From contig SFOH01000023.1 of NCBI GenBank assembly GCA_004552485.1, positions 1-30,542 of the forward strand: a stretch of DNA of 30,542 nt, written 5' to 3'. Below the pieces are notes generated by a model that had not been told where the DNA came from, did no database searches, and worked only from the letters and a program-made list of their open reading frames with translations. The stretch is from Bacteroidales bacterium (GTDB lineage: Bacteria; Bacteroidota; Bacteroidia; Bacteroidales; Muribaculaceae). The position numbers and the translations under genes are program-made. Below are positions 22,372-30,542 of this stretch, one piece after another. How positions within the stretch are numbered: position 1 is the first letter of the stretch; each line of letters starts with the position of its first letter.

Positions 22372-23838
22372 ATGATGGAACAGAAATTCAATATGGTCGC
22401 CAAGACGCTGAAGGGTCTGGAGGCCGTCCTGGCCGACGAGCTGCGTGCCCTCGGCGCCGAAGACGTCGCCCCCGGCCGGCGCATGGTCTCTTTCCGCGGC
22501 GACCTGGAGACGCTTTACAAGGCTAATCTCTGCTGCCGCACGGCCCTGCGTATCCTCAAGCCTTTCTACTCGTTCAAGGCCGACGACGCCGACACGCTCT
22601 ACGACCGCGTCAAGGAGTTCGACTGGGGCAGTCTCATGACGCTCGACAAGACGTTCGCCATCGACACGGTGGTGAACTCCGACACGTTCAAGCACTCGCG
22701 CTATGTCACATACCGCGTCAAGGACGCCATCGTCGACTGGTTCCGCGACCGCTACGGCGACAAGCGTCCGGGCGTGCGTCTGACCGATGCCGACGTCATC
22801 ATCAACGTCCACATCAACGGCGGCGACGTCACGCTCAGTCTCGACTCGAGCGGCGAGAGTCTCCACAAGCGCGGCTACCGCACGGCCCAGACCGAGGCGC
22901 CCATCTCCGAGGTGCTCGCCGCCGGCATAATCCTCATGAGCGGCTACCGCGGCCAGTGTCCCTTCGTCGACCCCATGTGCGGCTCCGGAACGTTCCTCAT
23001 CGAGGCCGCCCTCATCGCCGCCAACATCATGCCCGGCGTCTACCGCAAGAACTTCGCCTTCGAACATTGGCCCGACTTCGACGCCGAGCTCTTCGAGCGT
23101 CTGTGGAACGACGACTCGGCCGAGCGTCCCGTCGAGTTCCCCATCATCGGCGCCGACATCTCCCCGACAGCCGTCGACATCGCCCGCCGCAACATCCGCA
23201 GCGCTGGCGTCGGCCGCTATATCAACCTGGAAGTCAAGCCCATATCCCAGTGGACCGAGGCGCCCGTGCCTGCCGGCATCCTTGTCACCAATCCCCCCTA
23301 CGGCGAGCGCATCTCCGCTCCCGACATGGACGCTCTCTATCAGACTATAGGCTCGCGGCTGAAGCACGTCTTCCCCGGCTGGCACGCCTGGATCATCGGC
23401 TATCGCGAGGAATACTTCGAGCAGATCGGCCTGGCGCCGTCCGAGAAGGTGAGCCTCATGAACGGTTCGCTCGACTGCGAGCTGCGCGAATATGTCATCT
23501 TCGAGGGCAACAAACGCGACTTCCGCGCCGCCGGCGGCAAGCTCAAGCACGAGCGCAAGGCCGAGGAGCGCAAGGGCGGCCCGCGTCGTCCCGGCGAGCG
23601 TCGTCCCTGGGAGCGCGGCTCACGTCCCGCCGACCGCCGCCGCGATGACGACCGCGACCGCCGTCCCTGGCAGGAGCGTCGCCCCGAAGCGCCCGCTACG
23701 CCCGAGGCCGACCCCGAGAATCCCCTGGCACGCCGCCGCAATCCCCATCTCCTGGACATGACCATGGGCCGTCAGCCCTCGCTGCCGCGCACCGAGGGTC
23801 CCGTGATCCGTCCCCGCGGCTGGAAAAAGAAAGACTGA
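22372..23838 (+). CDS. rlmL: THUMP-domain 23S rRNA guanine-N2 methyltransferase (RlmL-like)
   Basis: A 488-residue SAM-dependent RNA methyltransferase. The N-terminal ~160 residues (KFNMVAKTLKGLEAVLADEL, then FAIDTVVNSDTFKHSRYVTY and ADVIINVHINGGDVTLSLDS) are the ferredoxin-like plus THUMP region that grips RNA. Then come PFVDPMCGSGTFLIEAALIA (SAM-binding loop) and ILVTNPPYGERI (catalytic NPPY, near residue 306) of the guanine-N2 methyltransferase family, matching the N-terminal half of E. coli RlmKL that makes m2G2445. The RlmK half is absent, as is usual outside the gammaproteobacteria. The last ~95 residues are a low-complexity tail rich in Arg, Glu and Pro. Start is the first of two adjacent ATGs. 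The exact target base is inferred from family. Confidence 0.9.
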   Translation: MMEQKFNMVAKTLKGLEAVLADELRALGAEDVAPGRRMVSFRGDLETLYKANLCCRTALRILKPFYSFKADDADTLYDRVKEFDWGSLMTLDKTFAIDTVVNSDTFKHSRYVTYRVKDAIVDWFRDRYGDKRPGVRLTDADVIINVHINGGDVTLSLDSSGESLHKRGYRTAQTEAPISEVLAAGIILMSGYRGQCPFVDPMCGSGTFLIEAALIAANIMPGVYRKNFAFEHWPDFDAELFERLWNDDSAERPVEFPIIGADISPTAVDIARRNIRSAGVGRYINLEVKPISQWTEAPVPAGILVTNPPYGERISAPDMDALYQTIGSRLKHVFPGWHAWIIGYREEYFEQIGLAPSEKVSLMNGSLDCELREYVIFEGNKRDFRAAGGKLKHERKAEERKGGPRRPGERRPWERGSRPADRRRDDDRDRRPWQERRPEAPATPEADPENPLARRRNPHLLDMTMGRQPSLPRTEGPVIRPRGWKKKD

Positions 23839-23909
23839 CGCCGCCCGACCGCCCGCCCTCCTCTCCTCCTATTTTCTAACTTCCTATACTCCAAAAAAGA
23901 ATACCGAAC

Positions 23910-24917
23910 ATGAACGTTGCCATTGTGGGTGCCTCCGGCGCTGTTGGCCGTGAGCTGATTAACATACTGGACACCAAGCCTTTCGCCTTCGACGGCGTGC
24001 GCCTCTTCGGCAGCCGCCGCTCCGCCGGACAGACCCGCCGCATCTGCGGCAAAGACGTGGTCATCGAAGAGCTCACCCATGAGCCCGGCCTCTTCCGCGG
24101 CGTCGACATCGCCTTTGTCAGCGCCGGCGCCGGCGTCAGCCGCGAGTATGCCGCCGACATCACCGCCCACGGCACCATCATGATCGACAACAGCAGCGCC
24201 TTCCGCATGGACCCGGACGTGCCCCTCGTGGTGCCCGAGGTGAACCCCGACGACGCCTTCGACGCCCCGCGCCGCATCATCGCCAACCCCAACTGCACCA
24301 CCATCCAGATGGTGGTCGCCCTCCGGCCCATCCACGAGCTGAGCCCCATCCGCCGCGTCCACGTGGCCACCTACCAGGCCGCTTCCGGCGCCGGCGCCTC
24401 CGCCATGGACGAGCTGAGGCAGCAGCACGCCGACATCGTCGCCGGCCGCCCCGTCACCGTCGAGAAGTTCGCCCACCAGCTGGCCTACAACGTCATCCCG
24501 CACATCGACGTCTTCACCGACAACGGCTACACCAAGGAGGAGATGAAGATGCACCTCGAGACCAAGAAAATCATGCACGCCCCGCACCTGGAGGTGAGCG
24601 CCACCTGCGTGCGCGTGCCCGTGATGCGCGCCCATTCCGAGGCGCTGTGGGTCGAGACCGAGAGCCCGCTGACGCTCGACCGGGTGCGCGCCGCCTTCCG
24701 CAGTGCTCCCGGCGTCGAATACACCGACGACCCCGCCTCGCTCACCTACCCCATGCCCCTCGACCTCGCCGGCTGCGACCCCGTCCACGTGGGCCGTCTC
24801 CGCAAGGACCTCTCCAACCCCAACGGCATCAGCTTCTGGGCCGTCTCCGACCAGATCCGAAAAGGCGCGGCCCTCAACGCCGTCCAGATAGCGCAGCTCC
24901 TCACCGCCAAAGCCTGA
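23910..24917 (+). CDS. asd: aspartate-semialdehyde dehydrogenase
   Basis: A 335-residue NADPH-dependent enzyme that reduces aspartyl phosphate to aspartate semialdehyde, the branch point to lysine/diaminopimelate, threonine and methionine. It starts with the dinucleotide-binding MNVAIVGASGAVGRELINIL. The active-site cysteine is C129 in ANPNC129TTIQ; the YQAASGAG segment follows; the base is H242 in VRVPVMRAH242SEALWVE. Length is normal. It begins 71 bases after the RNA methyltransferase; no promoter consensus is obvious between them, so read-through is possible. Confidence 0.97.
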   Translation: MNVAIVGASGAVGRELINILDTKPFAFDGVRLFGSRRSAGQTRRICGKDVVIEELTHEPGLFRGVDIAFVSAGAGVSREYAADITAHGTIMIDNSSAFRMDPDVPLVVPEVNPDDAFDAPRRIIANPNCTTIQMVVALRPIHELSPIRRVHVATYQAASGAGASAMDELRQQHADIVAGRPVTVEKFAHQLAYNVIPHIDVFTDNGYTKEEMKMHLETKKIMHAPHLEVSATCVRVPVMRAHSEALWVETESPLTLDRVRAAFRSAPGVEYTDDPASLTYPMPLDLAGCDPVHVGRLRKDLSNPNGISFWAVSDQIRKGAALNAVQIAQLLTAKA

Positions 24918-25023
24918 CCCGCCGGCAGCGGCCAACCCTCCTCCACGTCGGCCCCGGCCATCGCCCCGGGGCCACTCCCTGCAAACTTCCACCATCCTCT
25001 CACCCCTCATTATCGCCCTAATC

Positions 25024-27153
25024 TTGATTCCCTTGTTCCAACATCCGCTTGTGACGCAGCCCGTTGAGATTTTCTTCATCGTGCTGGTCATCATTCTGCT
25101 CACTCCGCTGGTGTTCAACAAGTTGAAGATTCCGCACATCATCGGCATGATCATGGCGGGCGTCATCATCGGCCCCTACGGCTTCGGCGTCCTCGACCGC
25201 GACTCCAGCTTCAGCATCTTCGGCCAGGTGGGCCTGCTCTACCTCATGTTCCTGGCCGGCCTGGAGATCGACATGTTCCACCTGAGGCTGAATCTGCGGA
25301 AAGGCGTGCTCTTCGGACTGCTCACGCTGCTGTTTCCGCTCGTGGCGGGAGTGTGCACCAGCGTCTACCTCCTCCACCTCGACTGGCTCACATCCTTGCT
25401 CCTTGGCTCGATGTACGCCTCCCACACCCTCCTCTCCTACCCCATCGCCGCCCGCTACGGCATCACCAAATCGCCCGCCGTGCTCATTGCCATCGTCGGC
25501 ACAATCGTCGCCGTCATCGGCGCCCTCGTCACACTCGGCATCGCCGTCAACATCCACCGCGACGGCTACTTCGACACCCTCTCGCTGCTGCGACTCATCC
25601 TCCTCTCCGCCGCATACTGCGTCGCCGTCATCTACCTCTATCCGCGCATAACACGCTGGTTCTTCAAGAAATACAACGACAAGGTCACCCAGTTCGTCTA
25701 CATCCTCGCCATGGTGTTCATGGCCGCATGGGGCGCGCAGATAGTGGGCCTCGAGGCCGTCCTCGGCGCCTTCTTCGCCGGACTCGTCCTCAACCGCTAC
25801 GTCCCCGTCGCCTCGCCGCTCATGGCATCCATCGAGTTTGTCGGAAACGCACTGTTCATCCCCTACTTCCTGCTCTCCGTCGGAATGATGATGAACGTCC
25901 ACGTCGTCTTCAAGGGCAACACCCTCGCTGTCGCCGCCATCATGCTCATCGTGGCCATCGCCAGCAAATGGCTGCCGGCCGTCATCGCACAGAAGATGCA
26001 GGGCCTCAGCCGCGCCTCCGGCGGCGTCATCTTCGGCCTCACCGCCGCGCACACCGCCGTCGCCCTCGCCGTCGTCACCCTCGGCGTCAACATGGGCATC
26101 ATGGACGAGCGCATCCTCAACGCCACCGTCCTCGTCATCCTCATCACCTGCGCCGTCGCCCCCGCCGTCACAGGCTACTATGCCCCGCGCGTAAAGCTCG
26201 AGATGCTCCACCAGCAGGAGCAGGACGAGGGCCGCACCTCGCGCCTCAACCGCAACACCCGCGTCAACAACACACTCATCCCCGTCGCCAACCGCCGCAT
26301 GGCGCCCGAGCTCGTCGAGCTGGCCGTGCTCATGCGCACCGAAGTCGGCCGCCACGAGATGTACGCCCTCCACGTCCGCTCCGACAACTCCGCCGCCGCA
26401 CGCGCCGAGAGCCAGGCCGCCCTCCGCGCCGCACGCGAGACGGCCGCCGCCGCCGACGTGGGCCTCACCACCCTCGACCGCTACGACCTCAACATCGTAA
26501 CCGGTATGCTCAACGCCATCAACGAGCGCGACATCACCGAAGTGATCATGGGCCTCCACCGCCGCCAGAGCGCCATCGACTCGTTCTTCGGCGCCAAAGT
26601 CGAACAGCTGCTCCGCGACACCAACCGCATGGTCATCATCTCGCGTTGCTACATCCCCGTCAACACCGTCGCCCGCATCGTCGTCGCCGTGCCACCCAAG
26701 GCCGAATACGAGACCGGCTTCGCGCGCTGGGTGCGCGCCATCGCACGCCTCGCCACACAGCTCGGCTGCCGCGTCATCTACTGCTGCCCCGACGAGGTCC
26801 AGCCCCTCATCCGCGGCGTCCTCTACCAGGAAAACTACGGCGTCCGCTGCGAGTTCCAGAGCTGCGCCTCGTGGGACGACTTCATCCTCTATTCGCCCAA
26901 CGTGCTCATCGACGACCTCCTGGTGGTCATCGGCGCACGACCCGCCTCCATGTCGTTCTCCGACGACATGGCCGAGATGCCGCGCTACATACAGAGCATG
27001 TTCGGCCCCAACAATGTGCTGATGATCTACCCCGAGCAGTTCGGCGAAAACCACGGCAAGCCCATGTCGTTCACCGACCCGCTCGCCGCCGACGTGGCCA
27101 CAGCGCCGGCGCCGTGGCTGGTGAGACTGCGCGGATGGCTGCGCCGCCAGTGA
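25024..27153 (+). CDS. CPA2-type cation:proton antiporter with cytosolic C-terminal domain
   Basis: A 709-residue inner-membrane antiporter. Residues about 10-385 hold some 12 membrane segments of the Na_H_Exchanger fold, with NKLKIPHIIGMIMAGVIIGP in the first conserved helix pair, LMFLAGLEIDM (acidic residues typical of CPA2 ion sites) and AAWGAQIVGLEAVLGAFFAG. Residues about 440-709 are hydrophilic and look like a universal-stress-like regulatory region. It should exchange Na+ or K+ for H+. The start is a TTG at 25024; there is no in-frame ATG until inside the second helix, and a stop codon is not far upstream, so a non-ATG start is needed. It runs towards menA with a 5-base gap. Confidence 0.9.
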   Translation: MIPLFQHPLVTQPVEIFFIVLVIILLTPLVFNKLKIPHIIGMIMAGVIIGPYGFGVLDRDSSFSIFGQVGLLYLMFLAGLEIDMFHLRLNLRKGVLFGLLTLLFPLVAGVCTSVYLLHLDWLTSLLLGSMYASHTLLSYPIAARYGITKSPAVLIAIVGTIVAVIGALVTLGIAVNIHRDGYFDTLSLLRLILLSAAYCVAVIYLYPRITRWFFKKYNDKVTQFVYILAMVFMAAWGAQIVGLEAVLGAFFAGLVLNRYVPVASPLMASIEFVGNALFIPYFLLSVGMMMNVHVVFKGNTLAVAAIMLIVAIASKWLPAVIAQKMQGLSRASGGVIFGLTAAHTAVALAVVTLGVNMGIMDERILNATVLVILITCAVAPAVTGYYAPRVKLEMLHQQEQDEGRTSRLNRNTRVNNTLIPVANRRMAPELVELAVLMRTEVGRHEMYALHVRSDNSAAARAESQAALRAARETAAAADVGLTTLDRYDLNIVTGMLNAINERDITEVIMGLHRRQSAIDSFFGAKVEQLLRDTNRMVIISRCYIPVNTVARIVVAVPPKAEYETGFARWVRAIARLATQLGCRVIYCCPDEVQPLIRGVLYQENYGVRCEFQSCASWDDFILYSPNVLIDDLLVVIGARPASMSFSDDMAEMPRYIQSMFGPNNVLMIYPEQFGENHGKPMSFTDPLAADVATAPAPWLVRLRGWLRRQ

Positions 27154-27158
27154 GCGCC

Positions 27159-28067
27159 TCAGGCCGTCGCCGCCGCCGTCAGAAACAAAACCGCATACAC
27201 AAGCATCTCCACCGCCGTCATCCCCAGCAAGGGATTCAGGGCCGCGCCGTGCCGCCGGCACAGCGCCGCAAAGATTGCCGCCATTCCCGTCAAATACAAC
27301 GCCGGAACAACCGGCCACACCGCGCCAAGCGCCAGCCACGTGCCCGCCATGAGCGCCACCGCCGCCACGCCGTTGACGACGTACAGCACGCGGACGACGC
27401 GACCGCCGAGAATCACGGCGAGAGTGCGCTTGCCCACGTCGGCATCAGCCTCGCGGTCACGGTAATTGTTGACAATCAACACATTAGCGCCCATCAGCCC
27501 GATTGAAACCGAACCCAGGAACACCGGCCATGTCACGCAGCCCGCCTGGATGTAGTACGTCATATTCACCGGAATAATGCCGAAGAAAAAGAGCACAGCC
27601 ACCTCGCCCAGCCCGTGATGCGAGAGCGGATAAGGGCCTGTGCTGTAAGCCACTACACCCACAGCGATAGCCACGCCCACAAGAATCAGCCACCACGGCC
27701 CCCACAGCAACAGCGCCAGACCCGTCAGACACGCCGCGCCCAGCACGGCGAACGTCGCCGCCTTCATGGCTCCGGGCGTGATATCGCCCTCCGTGACACC
27801 GCGGCGCGGACCCTCGCGGCCCGGCTTGTCCAGCCCCGCCTTGAAGTCGTAGTATTCATTGGCGAAATTCGACGAAATCTGCGCCAGCACAGCCACCGCC
27901 AGACACAGCGCGCTGACCGTCCAATTCACGCAGCCGTCAAACACAGCATACCCGACGGCGGCCACAACGCCGGCCACACTCACCGGCAGCGTCCTCAGCC
28001 TCATCGCCTCAATCCAGCATCCGATCTTGCTCATTCTTTTATCGCTTTCCATAACCATTTCACTCAT
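27159..28067 (-). CDS. menA: 1,4-dihydroxy-2-naphthoate polyprenyltransferase
   Basis: A 302-residue UbiA-superfamily membrane enzyme that joins a polyprenyl chain to 1,4-dihydroxy-2-naphthoate in menaquinone synthesis, in the inner membrane. Both Mg-pyrophosphate motifs are present: SSN67FAN70EYYD74FKAGLD80 and NNYRD204READ208AD210. About nine hydrophobic helices follow the short basic N-terminus. RRGVTEGDITP is typical of MenA as opposed to UbiA. Start taken at the ATG at 28067; a later ATG (MSKIGCWIEAMRLRTLP) would remove 11 residues. No other men genes are in the window. Confidence 0.93.
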   Translation of the reverse strand: MSEMVMESDKRMSKIGCWIEAMRLRTLPVSVAGVVAAVGYAVFDGCVNWTVSALCLAVAVLAQISSNFANEYYDFKAGLDKPGREGPRRGVTEGDITPGAMKAATFAVLGAACLTGLALLLWGPWWLILVGVAIAVGVVAYSTGPYPLSHHGLGEVAVLFFFGIIPVNMTYYIQAGCVTWPVFLGSVSIGLMGANVLIVNNYRDREADADVGKRTLAVILGGRVVRVLYVVNGVAAVALMAGTWLALGAVWPVVPALYLTGMAAIFAALCRRHGAALNPLLGMTAVEMLVYAVLFLTAAATA

Positions 28068-28094
28068 TTTCGATTACAAAATCTAATCGCGCCA

Positions 28095-28102
28095 CAAAGT
28101 TA
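28095..28102 (-). promoter_or_regulatory. -7 element of the menA promoter
   Basis: TAACTTTG on the minus strand, 28 bases before the ATG at 28067. No clear -33. Confidence 0.5.
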
Positions 28103-28148
28103 CGAAAAATCTCCCACACCGCCATCCCCGCCTCCATCGGCGGCTGTG

Positions 28149-28175
28149 ACCGTGCCGCGAGCCTGCGGCTCGCGG
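28149..28175. repeat. dispersed palindromic repeat, copy 2 (inverted)
   Basis: Exact reverse complement of 41-67: ACCGTG followed by the palindrome with arms CCGCGAGCC and GGCTCGCGG (28155-28175). It lies between the divergent menA and amidase promoters. Confidence 0.7.
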
Positions 28176-28206
28176 AAGGGCGCCGGTGATGCGGATTTTT
28201 AATTTT

Positions 28207-28238
28207 TTTGGCAGTGTGGTGAAAATTTGTTACATTTG
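28207..28238 (+). promoter_or_regulatory. promoter of the amidase gene
   Basis: TTTG at 28207-28210, 20 bases, then TACATTTG at 28231-28238, about 57 bases before the ATG at 28296. Full consensus match. Confidence 0.72.
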
Positions 28239-28295
28239 TCGGTGTAAAGCAGATTTTTTATTTTTCCATCCATATAAACCAATCAATAATAACCC

Positions 28296-30269
28296 ATGAG
28301 AACCCTGACTAAGGCCCTGGCAGTCTTCATGGCAGCCGCAGGAGTTCTGATTCCGCAGACGGCAACGGCCAAGTCTGCCAGTCAGTTACGTATTTACATC
28401 GACCCCGGTCATGGCGGTTACACAAGCATCGACCGCCCTCTGCCTATCATCAACCACAGCGGAGGCAACGGCGACGATGCCAACAACCCGGACACGGTGA
28501 AGTTCTACGAGAGCAACACCAATCTGCAGAAAGCATTCGGCGTCATGGAGAAACTCATCGAGATGGGATTCTCCTTCGACCGCTCGAAGGGCGCCCGCAA
28601 CTTCTCCAACAACATCGTGATGTCCCGCAACGCCAACTGGGAGACAAACCTGGCGACCGTGCGCGAAGAGACGGACGTGAACAACATTGATATGTTCCTG
28701 TCCATCCACTCCAACGCTCCGGGCAACAGCGAGCCCTGGAACGTCACCAACTACCCGCTCATGCTTTACCGCGGCTACACCAGCCCCCGCGCCGACTATG
28801 CCCTGGACTACAATCTGCAGGTGCAGTCACGCGAAATGTGCTGGAAACTGTGGCGCCAGATTATTGAAAACCCGCATCACCACTGGAACGGTTATAACAC
28901 GGAGTCCACTGCCTACATCAGCGGCGACATTGACTTCTACGACGATTGGATCACTTCCGGCACCTCAAAGGGCGAAGCCAAGGGTTACCTGGGCGTGCTG
29001 CGCCACCATGTCCCCGGCCTCCTGGCCGAGGGCTATTTCCACACCTACGGCCCGTCGCGCCACCGCGCCATGAACTGGGACGTGGACCGCGTGGAAGGCG
29101 CCGCCTACGCTCGCGGCATCGCCGACTATTTCGGCATCCCCCGCGAGAATACCGGCATCATCTACGGCATCATCCGCGACGGCGACCAGACGTTCTGGCA
29201 CTCGGAATATGACCACACCTCCATCAACAACGACAAGTATCTGCCGCTGAACGGCGTGAAGGTGACGCTGCGCAAAGGCAGCTATGTGGTGGCCGAATAT
29301 TCAACGGACGACCACTACAACGGCGCCTTCGTCTTCACCGTGGAGCCGGGCACCTACGAGGCCGACTTCGTCCTGGACGGCTATCAGGACCAGACACAGA
29401 CATTCACCGTCGGCGCCTCCCGCACCATTTACCCCGAAGTGATGATGCACAAGGGCAACAGCTCCTACCGTCCCCTCGAGCTGAACTATCCCGACCCGCT
29501 CAAGGACACCGGCATCCGCGGCGCCGACAGCTTCAGCGTGCGCGCCGAGTATTCCGACGTGGACATCCCCGGCATGAGCGGACGCTGGCCGCGCCGCGTC
29601 TTCGCTCGCAACGGCCTGCTCTACATCATGGGCGTCCAGGGCGGCGGCTCCAACCCCATCCTCCTGGTCTATGACACCCGCACACGCCGCGTGGTGCGCG
29701 AACTCTCGCAGAGCGGCATGATTCTCGGCGGCGCACGTCCCATCGGCGACATGGCCCTCACCGCCGACGGCCATGTGGTTGTCTGCACCGAACAGTTCAA
29801 CCAGTTCAACGATTACCAGGCATCGCAGGCCGGCGTCTCCCGCGGTCGCACACGCTTCTACTACTGGAACAACGACCTGCGCGGACTCCCCACCGGCTCC
29901 CCCGTCGAGCTCTTCAGCAGCACCATGACCGGCAACTTCTACCGCGCCAACGCCGGACACGCCTTCTCCTACAGCGGCACTCTGGCAAACGGCCGCATCG
30001 TCCAGTCCTGCATCAACGCCTATCCCGGTTCTTCCAACAAGATTTTCTACAACATCTTCAACGTGCGCAACCGCGTGCTCAAAGAGGAAGGCATGTTCGC
30101 AAACACGGTCAGTGACGATTACAGCACATACAGAGTATCACATCAACGCCGGCGAGCACAAACTCAGCTCTTATTGCACCGTGCCCACCGCCAACCTCGG
30201 CCAGAACTCCTACGGCGCCGGCTATTTCCGCCTCGGCAACCACAACTACATGGTCGTTCCCGACAATGA
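28296..30269 (+). CDS. secreted N-acetylmuramoyl-L-alanine amidase (Amidase_3) with C-terminal propeller-like region
   Basis: The first frame codes for a signal peptide (MRTLTKALAVFMAAAGVLIP, cut near ATA-KS) and an Amidase_3 domain (about 30-280) with zinc ligands H39 (IDPGHGG), E72 and H138 (LSIHSNAPG) and catalytic E245 (LLAEGYFHT). It should cut the amide bond between muramic acid and the stem peptide, in the periplasm or outside. Next is a carboxypeptidase-regulatory/PEGA-like domain (about 285-385: PLNGVKVTLRKGSYVVAEYS, then GTYEADFVLDGYQDQTQTF). Then come repeated blade-like units (RRVFARNGLLYIMGVQGGGS, then PIGDMALTADGHVVVCTEQF). The frame seems to shift near 30110-30130: beyond that, this frame gives Arg/Gln-rich nonsense to 30269, while another frame continues the sequence. 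The true product is longer and is cut by the window end. Confidence 0.82.
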   Translation: MRTLTKALAVFMAAAGVLIPQTATAKSASQLRIYIDPGHGGYTSIDRPLPIINHSGGNGDDANNPDTVKFYESNTNLQKAFGVMEKLIEMGFSFDRSKGARNFSNNIVMSRNANWETNLATVREETDVNNIDMFLSIHSNAPGNSEPWNVTNYPLMLYRGYTSPRADYALDYNLQVQSREMCWKLWRQIIENPHHHWNGYNTESTAYISGDIDFYDDWITSGTSKGEAKGYLGVLRHHVPGLLAEGYFHTYGPSRHRAMNWDVDRVEGAAYARGIADYFGIPRENTGIIYGIIRDGDQTFWHSEYDHTSINNDKYLPLNGVKVTLRKGSYVVAEYSTDDHYNGAFVFTVEPGTYEADFVLDGYQDQTQTFTVGASRTIYPEVMMHKGNSSYRPLELNYPDPLKDTGIRGADSFSVRAEYSDVDIPGMSGRWPRRVFARNGLLYIMGVQGGGSNPILLVYDTRTRRVVRELSQSGMILGGARPIGDMALTADGHVVVCTEQFNQFNDYQASQAGVSRGRTRFYYWNNDLRGLPTGSPVELFSSTMTGNFYRANAGHAFSYSGTLANGRIVQSCINAYPGSSNKIFYNIFNVRNRVLKEEGMFANTVSDDYSTYRVSHQRRRAQTQLLLHRAHRQPRPELLRRRLFPPRQPQLHGRSRQ

Positions 30270-30542
30270 CGGCGACGGCAACAACTACGGTCTGAAAATG
30301 CTCAACTGGCGGCTACGTCAACCTTTATCTCGTCCGCGACGGCAAGCTCACCAAATACACCTCCCGTCCCGCCGCCACACAGCGCCGCGAGATGGCCTAC
30401 GGCCTCAACGGCGAGCTCACTCAGTTCATCGAATACACCTGTAGCTACTCCCTCACCGGCGATGCCGAGAACGTGGACATCGTGATACGCCGCGCCGACG
30501 GCACGGGCAACGAGATAGTGGCCCCGCAGGGAGCGCAGAAAG
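30112..30542 (+). pseudogene. out-of-frame continuation of the amidase gene (two frameshifts, partial)
   Basis: From about 30125 the sensible reading is one base later (EYHINAGEHKLSSYCTVPTA, then GAGYFRLGNHNYMVVPDNDG, ending YGLKMLN near 30306). From about 30308 it shifts by one more base (GGYVNLYLVRDGKLTKYTSR, then MAYGLNGELTQFIEYTCSYS) to the end of the window. Each change fits an extra base or a loss of two. The pieces form one continuous extracellular beta-rich domain. Either the gene is broken or these are sequencing errors close to a sequence end. Confidence 0.7.

Noticed and set aside
25018..27506. Long frames overlapping the antiporter gene on both strands (25018-27339 minus, 25353-27506 plus)
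   Set aside because: Composition is His/Arg/Pro or Gly/Asp/Glu low complexity. The antiporter frame has proper membrane helices and family motifs.

Overview
The window looks like chromosomal DNA of a GC-rich member of the Bacteroidales, most likely the Muribaculaceae or a close relative. This rests on the kinds of proteins present (BtuG-type B12 binder, DUF4465, GLUG repeats, DUF4143 ATPase, C-terminal sorting-like tails) and on a recurring promoter pattern upstream of genes on both strands, TTTG/TTG, about 19-21 bases, then TAnnTTTG, which is the Bacteroidetes -33/-7 consensus. The family-level placement is inference.

Left part (1-8300): a polypurine tract and a palindromic repeat, then a leftward three-gene vitamin B12 uptake operon. 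A cobalamin riboswitch that ends in an intrinsic terminator is followed by a BtuB-like TonB-dependent transporter, a BtuG-like beta-propeller whose start overlaps the transporter stop (ATGA), and a 1398-residue GLUG/DUF4465 surface protein. The last two have ordinary signal peptides and type IX-like C-terminal tails instead of lipoprotein anchors. Divergent from the operon is a VOC/glyoxalase-fold protein.

Centre (8700-15360): a leftward secreted fusion of a PKD-like domain, a GDPD domain and a beta-helix; a 59-residue antitoxin-like orphan; a GatB/YqeY protein; seryl-tRNA synthetase with a strong terminator; and a lipoprotein metallophosphoesterase overlapping a small outer-membrane-type protein.

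Accessory stretch (15370-21880): a DUF4143 ATPase preceded by four 23-bp direct repeats; about 700 bases of apparently decayed DNA with a long imperfect hairpin and 33-bp repeats; an ScdA/RIC-like hemerythrin domain fused to a LuxR helix-turn-helix; panB; then a lower-GC operon of a winged-helix protein, a nucleotidyltransferase-fold protein and a metallophosphoesterase with an internal deletion. This last operon resembles toxin-antitoxin or abortive-infection modules and is the best candidate for an undescribed system.

Right part (21880-30542): housekeeping genes (Cys-rich PF11756-type protein, THUMP RNA methyltransferase, asd, cation:proton antiporter, menA), a second inverted copy of the palindromic repeat, and a secreted Amidase_3 protein whose reading frame is broken twice close to the window end.
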